Under the pieces are notes generated by a model. The model had not been told where the DNA came from. It searched no databases and saw only the letters and a list, made by a program, of their open reading frames with translations. The translations under genes and the position numbers were made by a program. DNA of 64,000 bases from CAZJHD01 sp964545855 (GTDB lineage Bacteria; Planctomycetota; UBA1135; JACQFD01): positions 1-64,000 of the forward strand of contig CAZJHD010000018.1 in NCBI GenBank assembly GCA_964545855.1. The letters run 5' to 3'. Positions 37,792-46,810 of the stretch are shown here, in pieces. Numbering within the stretch: the first letter of the stretch is position 1; each line of letters opens with the position of its first letter.

Positions 37792-38735
37792 TCCTGGAGC
37801 AGCCCCTTCTGCCGGAGCACGTCGAGGTCCTTGCGGATCGCGGCGCCCGAGCGGTGGAGCTGGTCGCGCTCCGCCGCCTCGATCTGGAGCTCGATCACCT
37901 TCTCCACGCCGCCGGCGCCGAGGACGCAGGGCACGCCCATGTAGATCCCCTCGATGCCGTACTGCCCCGTGAGGAGCGCGGCGCAGGGGAGGAGCCGCTT
38001 CTCGTCGCGGAGGATGGAGCTCACCATCGCGAAGGCCGAGGCCGACGGGGCGTAGTAGGCGGAGCCGGTCTTCAGCAGGTTCACGATCTCGGCGCCGCCG
38101 TTGCGCGTCCGGTCGTTGATCGCCGCGATGCGCTCCTTCGGGACGAGCTGCTCGATCGAGATGCCGTTCACCGTGGAGAAGCGCGGCAGCGGCACCATCG
38201 AGTCCCCGTGACCGCCGAGCACCATGGCGTCGATGTCGGAGACGCCCATCTTCAGCTCCATGCCGAGGAAGCACCGCATCCGCGCGGAATCGAGGACGCC
38301 CGCCATCCCGCTCACGCGGCTCGCGGGGAACTTCGTGAGCTTGAACATGAGGTAGACCATCGTGTCGAGCGGGTTCGTCACGACGATCACGTGCGCGTTC
38401 GGAGATCCGGCGCGCACGTAGTCCGCCACGTCGCGGACGATCTTGCCGTTCACCTCCAGCAGATCGCTGCGGTCCATCCCCGGCTTGCGGGGAAGGCCCG
38501 CCGTCACGACGACCACGTCGGAGCCCGCCGTGTCCTTCGGGTTGTTCGTGCCGACGATCCTCCCCTCGACTCCGAGCACCGGGGCCGCCTGCATCAGATC
38601 GAGCGCGATGCCCTGCGGCTTGCCCTCGACGATGTCGATCAGGCAGACGTCGGCGACTCCCGACTCGAACACACGCTGGGCGAGAGTGGATCCGACGAAG
38701 CCGGAGCCGACGACGGTGACCTTGGAACGCGACAT
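37788..38735 (-). CDS. mdh: Malate dehydrogenase, LDH-like type
   Basis: A 315-residue NAD-dependent dehydrogenase. The Rossmann motif VVGSGFVGSTLAQRV, the substrate loop PRKPGMDRSDLL (two arginines for malate), TNPLDTMVY and the catalytic His in VLGGHGDSMVPL are all present. LMQAAP and the RK in the mobile loop favour malate over lactate. Length fits the LDH-like MDH class. It heads mdh-fumC-pyk and has a well-spaced promoter upstream. Confidence 0.96.
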
Positions 38736-38785
38736 GGTGCAGCCTCGAGGGGGCGCTGGTGACGGGGCAGGCAACGAAGCGGAGC

Positions 38786-38814
38786 AGTCTACGAATGGCT
38801 CCAGCGACCGCCAA
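38786..38814 (-). promoter_or_regulatory. Sigma-70-type promoter for mdh-fumC-pyk
   Basis: Minus strand TTGGCG (38809-38814), 17-base spacer, TAGACT (38786-38791). The predicted leader is about 44 bases. The -10 is identical to those of sucC, icd and rpmH. Confidence 0.6.
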
Positions 38815-38876
38815 CGCATGGCGCGCAATCGGGCCTTGAAGCGCCCGCGCCGCGCGCGCGGAATGCGGCGCCTCCC

Positions 38877-40766
38877 TTGCCCCTCGCCCTCGATCTCCTC
38901 TGCATCGCGCTCCTCGAGATCCTGGCGGTCCGCCGCGGGTCCGGCGCGCCGCGCGATCTCGGAGTCGGACGGACGGCGCTCGCGGGACCGGCCGCACTCG
39001 TCGCGGCCGGAGCCGTCTACGCCCTCGCGGCGCTCCCGCTCCCGTTCCTCGCCGACGACTTCCTCCTGCTCCGCTACTACGGCGGGCGCTCGTGGCCCTG
39101 GGAGGTCCTCGAGCCGGCGATCGGCGAGCGCTGGTACCGGCCCGCCGGCTGGCTCCTCTGGTGGGTCTGGGAGCAGCTGTCTCCGGGCGCCGCCTCCGGC
39201 GAGACCCTCGCGCCGCGCGCCGTCGCGGGCGCCCTCTGGATCGCCTGCGTGCTCGTGGCCCCGCGGGCGCTGCGCCGGCTCGGGATCCCGCGCGGCACCG
39301 CTCGCGTCGCCGCGCTCCTCTTCGCGCTCCACCCGGCGGCCTTCGAGACCGTGGCGTGGCTCGCGAACGGATACTCGCTCCTCTCGCTCCTCGGCGTGCT
39401 CTCGGCGGTCGCGTGGCTCCCGCGCCGTCCGACGCCGCGCGCGTTCCTGCCGTCGGCCCTCGCGGCGACCCTCGCGTTCCTCTCGAAGGAGGACTCGTGG
39501 ATCCTCCCCGTCCTCGTGGCGCTCGTCGCGCTGCGACGGCGGCACGGACGCCCGGCCTTCGCCCTCGGCGCCGCGCTCGCCGTCGGCCTCCCGCTCGCGG
39601 CGACGATCGCGCTGCGGCTCGCGATGCTCGGCGGGATCGGCGGCTACTCCGCGGGGCCGCGGGCCGAGTCGGTGCACCTGCTCGTCTCCCTCGGCGCCCT
39701 CGGGGATCTCGTCGCCTCGAAGCTCCCGGCCTTCCTCTTCCTCCCGGCGCGCGCATCCTCCGTCGGCGATCTCCCGCGCGACCTCCTCGGGATCCCGCCG
39801 ATCCTCCTCGCGGTCCTCGCGCTCGCCGGGAGGCCGGCGGGCGCGCCGCTCCGCCGGGCGCTCCTCCTCGCGCTCCTCCTCCTCGGCCCCGTCCTCGCCG
39901 TCCTCCTCCCCGATCGCGAGCTCCTCGACGCGCGCCACTTCTTCGGCGCGAGCCTCGCGCTCTCCGCCGTCGTCGCGAGCCTCGTCGCCGCCGCACCCCT
40001 CGGCGCCCGCGGCCGCGGTCTGCTGCTCGCCGGCTGGGCCCTCCTCTCGGCGGTCGTCGCGTTCTCGAACCGCACGGCCTGGACCGATTCGGCGCGTGCC
40101 CTCGAGAGCGGTCTCGCCCTCGCGTCGCGCGCGCTCGCCGACGCGCCCCCGGGCGCGCGCGTCCTGATCCAGGGGCTCCCGGGCGGCGTGCGCGGCGTCC
40201 CCTGCTTCGGAGACGGCAAGCCCGCCGCGATCGAGCGCACGATCGGCGGCGGCCTCGTCCTCGAGAACACGACGACCGGCTTCGGTGCGCTCGATCGGCT
40301 GCTGCTCCTCGAGCCCGGCGGCCCGTCGATGCGCGCGCCTCTCTCCGAGCCGCCCGCGCGCACGCTCGCCGCGCGGGAGCGGCTCCGGCTCGACCTGACG
40401 GCCGCGAGCCCGGACCGCGCGCTCTGCATCCCGCAGGTCCTCACCGCCGACGATGCCCCCGACGGGAGCTGGCGCCTGCGCGGGAACACGGAGGCGTCGG
40501 TGCTCCTGCTCCCCGTCGTGGACGTGCCGGCGGGCGCGACCGTCGCGCTCCGCGTCGAAGGGAGCGGACGGTGGGCGAGCGGCGAGGACCAGGCGCTCCC
40601 CTTCGTCGCGAGCTACCCGACGGCCTCGTGCTTCGAGCGAGTCGGTCTCACGGAGCCGGGCCTCGTCCTCCCGGCGGACGCACGCCGTCTGCGCTTCGAG
40701 TGCGTCGTCGTGCCCGGGCTGATCGCGACGCTGCGGTCGATCGAGCTGGAGGTGGTCGCGCCGTGA
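38877..40766 (+). CDS. Polytopic membrane protein, GT-C glycosyltransferase-like (paralogue 1)
   Basis: A 629-residue protein with about ten membrane helices in residues 1-425 and a soluble C-terminal domain (about 430-629, beta-rich). After the first helices there is FLADDFLLLRYYGG, an acidic pair in the first outside loop as in GT-C (PMT/ArnT-like) enzymes. LSKEDSWILP also recurs in the next gene. GT-C proteins transfer sugars from polyprenyl-phosphate donors in the periplasm; that activity is inferred. The start is TTG at 38877; no ATG or GTG gives the first helix. It is coupled to the next gene by GTGA. Confidence 0.72.
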   Translation: MPLALDLLCIALLEILAVRRGSGAPRDLGVGRTALAGPAALVAAGAVYALAALPLPFLADDFLLLRYYGGRSWPWEVLEPAIGERWYRPAGWLLWWVWEQLSPGAASGETLAPRAVAGALWIACVLVAPRALRRLGIPRGTARVAALLFALHPAAFETVAWLANGYSLLSLLGVLSAVAWLPRRPTPRAFLPSALAATLAFLSKEDSWILPVLVALVALRRRHGRPAFALGAALAVGLPLAATIALRLAMLGGIGGYSAGPRAESVHLLVSLGALGDLVASKLPAFLFLPARASSVGDLPRDLLGIPPILLAVLALAGRPAGAPLRRALLLALLLLGPVLAVLLPDRELLDARHFFGASLALSAVVASLVAAAPLGARGRGLLLAGWALLSAVVAFSNRTAWTDSARALESGLALASRALADAPPGARVLIQGLPGGVRGVPCFGDGKPAAIERTIGGGLVLENTTTGFGALDRLLLLEPGGPSMRAPLSEPPARTLAARERLRLDLTAASPDRALCIPQVLTADDAPDGSWRLRGNTEASVLLLPVVDVPAGATVALRVEGSGRWASGEDQALPFVASYPTASCFERVGLTEPGLVLPADARRLRFECVVVPGLIATLRSIELEVVAP

Positions 40767-42655
40767 CGATCCCGCCGCTCGCCGCGAACCTGCTCCTCGA
40801 CGCGATCCTCGCGGCCTCGGCCGTCGCCTGGATCCGCCGGCGCGGAGTGCCGAGCGACCTCCCGATCCCGCGGATGCCGCGGGCGCTGCTGCTGCTCCTG
40901 CTGGTCGCCTTCGCCCTCGCCGTCGCGTGGCCGGCGCTCTCGCTGCCCTACCTGAGCGACGACTGGTGGCACCTCGAGGTGAAGGGCGAGAAGCCGACAC
41001 CCTTCCATTCGATGGCGCCGGAGCCCGGCTACATGTTCCTGCGCCCGGTCTCCTACGCGTTCTGGTGGTTCTACGCGCGACTCGCCCCGCAGGACGCGCT
41101 CCTGCCCCACGCGACGGTCGCCGTCGTGCTCGCCCTCGCCGCCGGCGCGGCGATCGGCGCGTTCCGGAGGTGCGGCGTGCCGCGCGCGACCGCGACGGCG
41201 GCCGGTTTCCTCCTGATCGCGCATCCCGCGGCGCTGCACACGATCTCCTCGGCGCACAACCTCTACCCGCCCCTCTCCGCGGGACTCGCCTTCGCGAGCC
41301 TCGCGACGCTGCCGCGCGCCACGGCCGGAGCGCGGGCGCGCATCGCGAGCACGGTCCTCGGGATGCTCGCCTTCCTCTCGAAGGAGGACTCCTTCGTGCT
41401 CCCGGCGATGGCGTTCCTCGTGGGGGCGCGGTTCCGGCCGCGCCTCTGGAGACAGGGCCTCGTCGCCGCGGCACCCCTGGCCGTGGCACTCGCCGTCGTG
41501 GTCGCCGCGCGGTTCCCGATCCTCGGCCACTTCGGCGGATACTCCGCCGGATCGACGGGGAGCGCCTTCGCGCCGGAGCGCTACGCGCTCGCGCTCGTCG
41601 CGGCGCTCCAGCTGCACATCCCCGCGAGCCTCCTGCTTCCGAGCCGGGGAGGCCTGCTCTTCTCCGTGATCCTCGCATCGAGCTTGCTCCTCGCGACAGG
41701 ACGGACGGCGGCGGCGCGCCGCTCGATCCCGCGGGCGATCCTCTTCGCGGCGCTCGCCGTCGCTCCGGGCCTGCCGCTCTGGGGACCGATCGAGGGCAGC
41801 GCGCTCTCCGCGGGCCACCTGCTCCTCTTCCCCGCCGCCGGAGTCGCGCTCGCGGCGGCGGCCTGCTGCGCGGGAGCCTCCGGCCCGCCGCGCGTGCGGC
41901 TGCTCCTCCTCGCGAGCTTCGCCACGATCGGCATCGTCACGGGCCGCGCCAACTTCGCGCCCTGGCGCGTCGCGGCCGAGACGTCCGAGCGCGCCGCCGC
42001 GATCGTCACCGACGCCGTCGCTTCGGCGCCGCGGAACGCGCGTCTCGTCGTCTACGGCCTCCCGGATTCCGTCGAGGGCGTCGTCACGTTCCGCAACGCC
42101 CTCCCCCACTTCGTCCGACTCGTGGCCGATCGGCGAGATCTCACGGGTCTCCCGCCGGAGCGCGCCGTCGGCCTCTTCGACGCGCTCCTGGAGATCGACC
42201 TCGCGGCGCCGCGCGCGAACCTCCGGACGAGCCTCGAGGCGGAGCGCACGCTCGGCCCGGGCGAGGTCCTCGACCTCGATCTCGCGGAGGGCTCCCCCGA
42301 CCGGCGCCGCTGCGATGCCTTCGACCTCCAGCTCTCCGACGGCGCCGACGGCGTCTGGCGGCTCCGCTCCTCGGGCCTCGACGGCGTCCTCGCGCTGCCG
42401 GCCGTCCGCGTCCCCGCGGGCGCGAGGGCGCGCCTCGAGATCGACGGCGCGACGCGGTCGCACGACGGCGTCGTGTCACCGGTGCTGACGGCGCTCGTCG
42501 TCGAGAGACCGACGGGTCTCGAGCGGATGCTCCTCGCGGACGCGGAGGGGCCGATCCCCGAGGGCACCGCCGCTCTGCGGCTCGAGATCCTCGTCCTCCG
42601 CGGCGACGAAGTCGTCCTGCGCCGCGTGCGGCTCGCCATCGCGCCGCCTCGCTGA
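40763..42655 (+). CDS. Polytopic membrane protein, GT-C glycosyltransferase-like (paralogue 2)
   Basis: A 630-residue paralogue of the preceding protein with the same plan: about ten helices, then a soluble beta-rich C-terminal domain from about 425. Shared landmarks are LSDDWWHL in the first outside loop, HPAALHTISSAHNLYPPLSAG (against HPAAFETVAWLANGYSLLSLLG), LAFLSKEDSF and GGYSAGS. The C-terminal domains end alike (LRRVRLAIAPPR against LRSIELEVVAP). Start is GTG at 40763, inside the stop of paralogue 1. The pair is followed by an SGNH hydrolase, which suggests modification of an envelope glycan. Confidence 0.74.
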   Translation: MTIPPLAANLLLDAILAASAVAWIRRRGVPSDLPIPRMPRALLLLLLVAFALAVAWPALSLPYLSDDWWHLEVKGEKPTPFHSMAPEPGYMFLRPVSYAFWWFYARLAPQDALLPHATVAVVLALAAGAAIGAFRRCGVPRATATAAGFLLIAHPAALHTISSAHNLYPPLSAGLAFASLATLPRATAGARARIASTVLGMLAFLSKEDSFVLPAMAFLVGARFRPRLWRQGLVAAAPLAVALAVVVAARFPILGHFGGYSAGSTGSAFAPERYALALVAALQLHIPASLLLPSRGGLLFSVILASSLLLATGRTAAARRSIPRAILFAALAVAPGLPLWGPIEGSALSAGHLLLFPAAGVALAAAACCAGASGPPRVRLLLLASFATIGIVTGRANFAPWRVAAETSERAAAIVTDAVASAPRNARLVVYGLPDSVEGVVTFRNALPHFVRLVADRRDLTGLPPERAVGLFDALLEIDLAAPRANLRTSLEAERTLGPGEVLDLDLAEGSPDRRRCDAFDLQLSDGADGVWRLRSSGLDGVLALPAVRVPAGARARLEIDGATRSHDGVVSPVLTALVVERPTGLERMLLADAEGPIPEGTAALRLEILVLRGDEVVLRRVRLAIAPPR

Positions 42656-42770
42656 CGTCCTCGGGACCGCCCGAGACCGGCGTTCCCGCCGCGCGGCGCA
42701 GGGTCCAGAATCGCGCGCCTCCCATGCGGTCCCACCACGAGCCCCGACGGATCGAGTCGCGACGCCGCGC

Positions 42771-43868
42771 GTGAGCCGCCTGCCGCAGAAGCTCGCCCTG
42801 CTGGCGAGCGCCACCATCGCGGCGCTCGCGAGCGCCGAGATGCTCTACCGGGCGCTCGAGCCGGTGCCCTTCGAGCCGGTCATCCTCCGGCCGGACGGGT
42901 CGAGCGTCCCCATGAGCGAGATCATCGCGGCCGCGCGCAGCACCGAGGAGTGGCGCCCCGGCGGCCCGCCGCGGTCCGCCGGTCCGGCGAGCGTCGCGTG
43001 GAAGTTCGTGTACGACCGGCCGCGGGGAGCCGGCGACGGCGGCGAGAGCGCCTTCGACGTCACGACGAACCGGCTCGGGTTCCGCGACGACGAATTCGAG
43101 ATCGAGAAGGCGCCCGGAGAGCTGCGCATCCTCGCCGTCGGCGATTCCTTCACCTACGGCGGCGGCGTGCGCAACCAGGAGGCGTGGCCGCAGGTCCTGG
43201 AGAGGCTCCTGCGGGCGCGCGTCGGCGATCCCGTGCAGGTGATCAACGGCGGCTTCGCCGCCAACTCCCACTGGCCCGCGGGCTACGCGCCCTGGATCGA
43301 GGACTCGGGCTGGGCCTTCGACCCCGACCTCCTCGTGATCGGCTTCTGCCTGAACGACATGGGCGACGTCCCGATGCTCGGCTACGAGGTGCCCGACCCG
43401 GAGCCCTGGCTCGGGGGGATGAGCCACGCCCTGAGGGCGGTGCAGAGGTCGCTCGCCCTGCGCCGTGCGATCCGCGACCACCCGAAGGATTTCTCGGAGA
43501 TCGTGCGGCGCGATCCGGAGCCCTGGCTCGCGACGCAACGCGGGCTCCGTGCCATCCGCGACCTCGCGCGCGCGCGTGGCGTGCCGCTCGTCGTCGCCGT
43601 GTTCCCGATGATGTCCCTGCTGGACGCCGGCTACCCCTACCGGAGCCTCCACGAGATGGCGGTGGGCTTCTGCGCCGAGGAGGGGATCCCCTGCGTCGAC
43701 CTCCTCGACCGGTTCCTGGGCGCGCCCGAGGGCTCGCTCTGGGCCAACCCGAAGGACCAGCATCCGAATGCCGAGGGACAGCGGCGCTTCGCCGAAGGGA
43801 TCGACGCGTTCCTGCGTCCGATGGTCGCCGACGTCCTCGTGCGGATCCGTCCGGCGGCGCCGCGCTGA
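42771..43868 (+). CDS. Membrane-anchored SGNH/GDSL-type hydrolase
   Basis: A 365-residue protein with an N-terminal anchor or signal (residues 6-24). The SGNH blocks are visible: block I GDSFTYGGG (Ser126), GGFAANSHWPAGY (Gly of block II), CLNDMGD (Asn195, block III), and a C-terminal PKDQHPNAEGQ (Asp329/His331, block V). Such enzymes add or remove O-acetyl groups on glycans or hydrolyse esters. Start is GTG at 42771. It lies 115 bases after the GT-C pair, so a joint role in glycan decoration is reasonable but inferred. Confidence 0.85.
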   Translation: MSRLPQKLALLASATIAALASAEMLYRALEPVPFEPVILRPDGSSVPMSEIIAAARSTEEWRPGGPPRSAGPASVAWKFVYDRPRGAGDGGESAFDVTTNRLGFRDDEFEIEKAPGELRILAVGDSFTYGGGVRNQEAWPQVLERLLRARVGDPVQVINGGFAANSHWPAGYAPWIEDSGWAFDPDLLVIGFCLNDMGDVPMLGYEVPDPEPWLGGMSHALRAVQRSLALRRAIRDHPKDFSEIVRRDPEPWLATQRGLRAIRDLARARGVPLVVAVFPMMSLLDAGYPYRSLHEMAVGFCAEEGIPCVDLLDRFLGAPEGSLWANPKDQHPNAEGQRRFAEGIDAFLRPMVADVLVRIRPAAPR

Positions 43869-43884
43869 GGGCCGCTCGCTCCCC

Positions 43885-44727
43885 TCAGCGACGCGCGACC
43901 GCGTCGACGAACTCCCGGATCCACTGCCCGTAGCGCGGTCCGGCGGTGGAGACGAGGTCGTTGTGTCCGGCGCCCTCGACCTCGTGGAACGCGAAGGGCT
44001 TCGGCGTGCGCGCGTGGAGCGCGCGGCCGTGCTCGATCGGCACGATGCGGTCGAGCGATCCGTGGAGGAAGAGCACGAGGCAGTGCACGCGCGCGATCCT
44101 CCCGAGGGAGTCGAAGGGACTCCGCACGAGCGACATGGGGAAGATCGGGTAGTGCCGCTTCGCCACGCGCCGCAGGGAGTCGAAGGGAGACTGGAGGATC
44201 ACGCCGGCGACGGGCCGCTCCTCCGCGACGCCGATGGCGACGCCGGAGCCGAGGGAGCTCCCGAGCAGCAGGATGCGGTCGGGGTCGACCTCCGGCCGAC
44301 GCCGCAGGGCGTCGAAGGCCGCACGTCCGTCGGCGAGGAGGCCCGCCTCGCTCGGCTTCCCGCTCGAGAGCCCGTAGCCGCGGTAGTCGATCGCCGCGAC
44401 GACGAGGCCGAGCCGGCGCAAGAGGTCGAGCCAGGCCGCGTCGCGCGTGACGTTCTCCCCGTTCCCGTGGAAGACGAGCAGCGCGGTCGCACGCCGATCG
44501 CGCGGACCCGGCGGGAACAGGATCCAGCCGTGGAGCGCCGTGCCGTCCTCGGAGGTGACGTCGAAGGTCTCGGCGTCCACGACACCGGCGTCGGCGGGAT
44601 CGCGCACGCCGCCCCGCGGCGCCGGGTAGATCAGCAGGTCCTGCGCGAAGAAGAGGAGCGCCGTGAGGGCGGCCCAGACCGCCGCCACGACGCCCGCGAG
44701 ACCCAGCAGCCAGGAGATCCAGTGCAC
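43885..44727 (-). CDS. Alpha/beta hydrolase, membrane-anchored (BEM46/ABHD13-like)
   Basis: A 280-residue serine hydrolase. Residues 5-28 form a membrane anchor. The oxyanion segment LVFHGNGENV, nucleophile elbow LGSSLGSG (Ser158), acid HGSLDRIVP and base EGAGHND complete the catalytic set. DYRGYGLSSGKPSE is characteristic of the BEM46/ABHD13-like subgroup. Start is GTG at 44727, 45 bases after the isocitrate dehydrogenase gene. The substrate is unknown. It converges with the SGNH hydrolase with a 16-base gap. Confidence 0.87.
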   Translation of the reverse strand: MHWISWLLGLAGVVAAVWAALTALLFFAQDLLIYPAPRGGVRDPADAGVVDAETFDVTSEDGTALHGWILFPPGPRDRRATALLVFHGNGENVTRDAAWLDLLRRLGLVVAAIDYRGYGLSSGKPSEAGLLADGRAAFDALRRRPEVDPDRILLLGSSLGSGVAIGVAEERPVAGVILQSPFDSLRRVAKRHYPIFPMSLVRSPFDSLGRIARVHCLVLFLHGSLDRIVPIEHGRALHARTPKPFAFHEVEGAGHNDLVSTAGPRYGQWIREFVDAVARR

Positions 44728-44771
44728 GGGGCGGAGCCCGCTCGCCGTCGAACGGCCCACGGGCCGCGGAC

Positions 44772-45860
44772 TCAGCGCTCCATGGCGGCGATGATGGCGT
44801 CGCCCATCGCCTTCGTCCCGACGGCCGTCGCGTCGTTGCGGTTCTCCTTCAAGTCGTAGGTAACGTGCTTCCCGGCGGCGATCACCTTCGCGATCGCGCG
44901 CTCGAGCCGGTCCGCCGCCGCCCACTCGGCGAGGTGGCGCAGCATGAGCATCCCCGAGAGGAGCATCGCCGTCGGGTTCACGCGGTCGAGGCCCTTGTAC
45001 TTCGGGGCCGATCCGTGGGTCGCCTCGAAGATCGCCACGCCGCCGTCTCCGATGTTGGCGCCGGGAGCCACGCCGAGGCCGCCCACCAGACCCGCGCAGA
45101 GGTCGGAGAGGATGTCGCCGTACAGGTTCGGCATCACGAGGACGTCGTAGTCCTCGGGCTTCTGCACGAGCTGCATGCACATGTTGTCGACGATCCGGTC
45201 CTCGAAGGCGATGCCCGGGTACTCGGTCGCGACCTCGCGCGCCACGGACAGGAAGAGCCCGTCCGAGAACTTCATGATGTTGCTCTTGTGGACGGCCGTG
45301 ACCTTGCGGCGCTTCTGCTTGCGCGCGTACTCGAAGGCGTATCGCACGATGCGACGCGTCCCCGTGTCCGAGATCGGCTTCACGGTGATGCCGCTGTCGC
45401 GGCGCAGCCGAGCCTTCGGCTGCTTCGCGAAGATCCAATCGATCAGCTCCCGCGTCTCGGGCTTGCCCTTCTCGAACTCGATGCCGGCGTAGAGGTCTTC
45501 CGTGTTCTCGCGGACGACGACGAGGTCGATGTCCCGATAGCGCGAGCGGACGCCGGGGTAGGTCTTGCAGGGGCGCACGCAGGCGTAGAGGTCGAACTCC
45601 GCTCGGAGCGCCACGTTCACCGACCGGAAGCCCGTGCCCACGGGCGTCGTCACCGGCGACTTGAGCGCGCAATGCGTCCGCTGGATCGACTCGATCGTGG
45701 CGCGGGGCATCGGCGTGCCATCCTTCTCCATGGCGTCGATGCCCGCCTCCGCCATCTCGAAGTCGAACTCCGCGCCCGTCGCCTCGAGGACCTTGCGCGT
45801 CACGTCCATGAGCTCGGGACCGGTGCCATCACCGCGGATCAACGTGACCTTGTGCGCCAT
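44772..45860 (-). CDS. icd: NAD-type isocitrate dehydrogenase
   Basis: A 362-residue member of the isocitrate/isopropylmalate dehydrogenase family. The lead MAHKVTLIRGDGTGPELM, the substrate segment FRSVNVALRAEFDLYACVRPCKTYPGVRSRYRDIDLVVVRENTEDLYAGIE, and NLYGDILSDLCAGLVGGLGVAPGANIG fit the eukaryotic IDH3-like NAD enzymes rather than E. coli Icd. It oxidises isocitrate to 2-oxoglutarate. ATG at 45860 is set by the family N-terminus; the open frame extends 28 codons further up. A TAGACT box lies 50 bases upstream, back to back with the divergent lipoprotein gene. Confidence 0.94.
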   Translation of the reverse strand: MAHKVTLIRGDGTGPELMDVTRKVLEATGAEFDFEMAEAGIDAMEKDGTPMPRATIESIQRTHCALKSPVTTPVGTGFRSVNVALRAEFDLYACVRPCKTYPGVRSRYRDIDLVVVRENTEDLYAGIEFEKGKPETRELIDWIFAKQPKARLRRDSGITVKPISDTGTRRIVRYAFEYARKQKRRKVTAVHKSNIMKFSDGLFLSVAREVATEYPGIAFEDRIVDNMCMQLVQKPEDYDVLVMPNLYGDILSDLCAGLVGGLGVAPGANIGDGGVAIFEATHGSAPKYKGLDRVNPTAMLLSGMLMLRHLAEWAAADRLERAIAKVIAAGKHVTYDLKENRNDATAVGTKAMGDAIIAAMER

Positions 45861-45909
45861 GAACGAGTGGGGGTCCTCCCCAGGGGAAGCGGACGTCCGG
45901 AAGCGCGGG

Positions 45910-45915
45910 AGTCTA
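45910..45915 (-). promoter_or_regulatory. Candidate -10 box for icd
   Basis: TAGACT on the minus strand within GGTAGACTCCCGCG, 50 bases before the icd ATG. The nine bases TAGACTCCC also occur at the sucC box. It shares an 82-base intergenic space with the divergent TATCTT box. Confidence 0.5.
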
Positions 45916-45929
45916 CCGGCCGCGAGCGG

Positions 45930-45935
45930 TATCTT
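45930..45935 (+). promoter_or_regulatory. -10 box for leaderless lipoprotein gene
   Basis: TATCTT on the plus strand ends seven bases before the ATG at 45943, so the transcript should begin at or next to the start codon. There is no Shine-Dalgarno sequence. Confidence 0.45.
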
Positions 45936-45942
45936 CCGGCGC

Positions 45943-46395
45943 ATGATCGTCCGTCACCTCCTCCTCGCCCCCGCGCTCCTCCTCGCCGTCGCGTGCGCCT
46001 CCACGACCGCGGCGAGCTCCCTCGCACTCGGCGACGCGATGCCGGTCGCGCCGGCGACCACGCTGCGCGATCTCGCGATCGGTCTCGAGCCGGACGGGCC
46101 CGTGCTCGTGTCCGGCACCGTCGTCGACGTCTGCCGCAAGAAAGGGTGCTGGTTCGTCCTCTCGGACGGCGGGCAGGAGATGCGCGTGAGCGTGAAGCAG
46201 TGCGGCGAGGTGGCCGTGCCGATCGAGTCCATCGGACGGCCCGTCACCGCCTGGGGAACGGCCGGCCGCACGACGATCGACGAGGCGACGGCGCGGCACT
46301 ACGCCGAGGAGTCGGGCCGCGATGCAACGGAGATCCACGGCGAGCAGAGCGTCCTCGCGATGACCGCCCGCGGCATCCGCATCGAGCTTCCGTGA
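45943..46395 (+). CDS. DUF4920-type lipoprotein
   Basis: A 150-residue lipoprotein. Residues 1-17 are a signal sequence and the lipobox LAVAC puts the lipidated cysteine at 18. The mature part matches DUF4920: VSGTVVDVCRKKGCWFVLSDGGQEMRVSVKQCGEVAVPIESIGRPVTAWGTA, with a conserved Cys pair (VCRKKGCW) that could bind metal or form a disulfide. The fold is OB-like and the function is not established. The downstream cupin gene overlaps by four bases (GTGA). Confidence 0.85.
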   Translation: MIVRHLLLAPALLLAVACASTTAASSLALGDAMPVAPATTLRDLAIGLEPDGPVLVSGTVVDVCRKKGCWFVLSDGGQEMRVSVKQCGEVAVPIESIGRPVTAWGTAGRTTIDEATARHYAEESGRDATEIHGEQSVLAMTARGIRIELP

Positions 46396-46739
46396 GCGCG
46401 CCGACGGGCCCGATCGACCCGCGCGACCGCGCCGCGTGGTCGCCGGCGAAGATGGGGAAGGCGACGCTCTTCGAGAGCCCGCGGCTCCTCGTCGGCCTGA
46501 ACGCCTTCGAGCCGGGCCAGGCGCACGCGCCCCACGCGCACGCCGGCGCCGACAAGGTCTACCTCGTGATCGAGGGCGCGGGGCTCTTCACGCTCGACGG
46601 CGCCGAGCACCGGCTCGTGGCGGGCCAGATCCTCGTCGCGCCCGCGGGGGTGCCCCACGGAGTCCGCAACGACGGCGGTGAACGCCTGCTCGTCCTGGCG
46701 ACGATCGCTCCGGCGCCGGGCGGGCCGACGAAGGGCTAG
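46392..46739 (+). CDS. Small single-domain cupin protein
   Basis: A 115-residue cupin. Motif 1 is HAPHAHAGADKVYLVIEGAG (metal-binding histidines and Glu) and motif 2 is VAPAGVPHGVRN with the last His ligand. Such proteins bind a divalent metal and act as small isomerases, dioxygenases or sensors; nothing here picks one. Start is GTG at 46392, overlapping the lipoprotein stop. The TAG stop is also the first bases of the intergenic repeat copy C. Confidence 0.88.
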   Translation: MSAPTGPIDPRDRAAWSPAKMGKATLFESPRLLVGLNAFEPGQAHAPHAHAGADKVYLVIEGAGLFTLDGAEHRLVAGQILVAPAGVPHGVRNDGGERLLVLATIAPAPGGPTKG

Positions 46740-46808
46740 CTGGCCGCCGAAGAAGGGTTTCGCGGAACGAGCGCGAGGATTCGTTGCTCGGTGCGAGGCG
46801 CCTCGTCG
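46738..46808. repeat. Dispersed intergenic repeat, left-arm copy C
   Basis: About 70 bases between the convergent cupin and HEAT-protein genes. It aligns without gaps to the left half of copies A and B: 35 of 46 positions match copy A, including CGAGCGCGAGGA, and GCGAGGCGC follows at the same offset. It begins on the cupin TAG stop (TAGC) and runs up to the stop of the HEAT gene. Confidence 0.65.
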
Positions 46809-46810
46809 CG

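Noticed and set aside
44865..45942. Plus-strand open frame upstream of the cupin gene, running across icd
   Set aside because: It is antisense to isocitrate dehydrogenase; the real genes in this area begin at 45943 and 46392.
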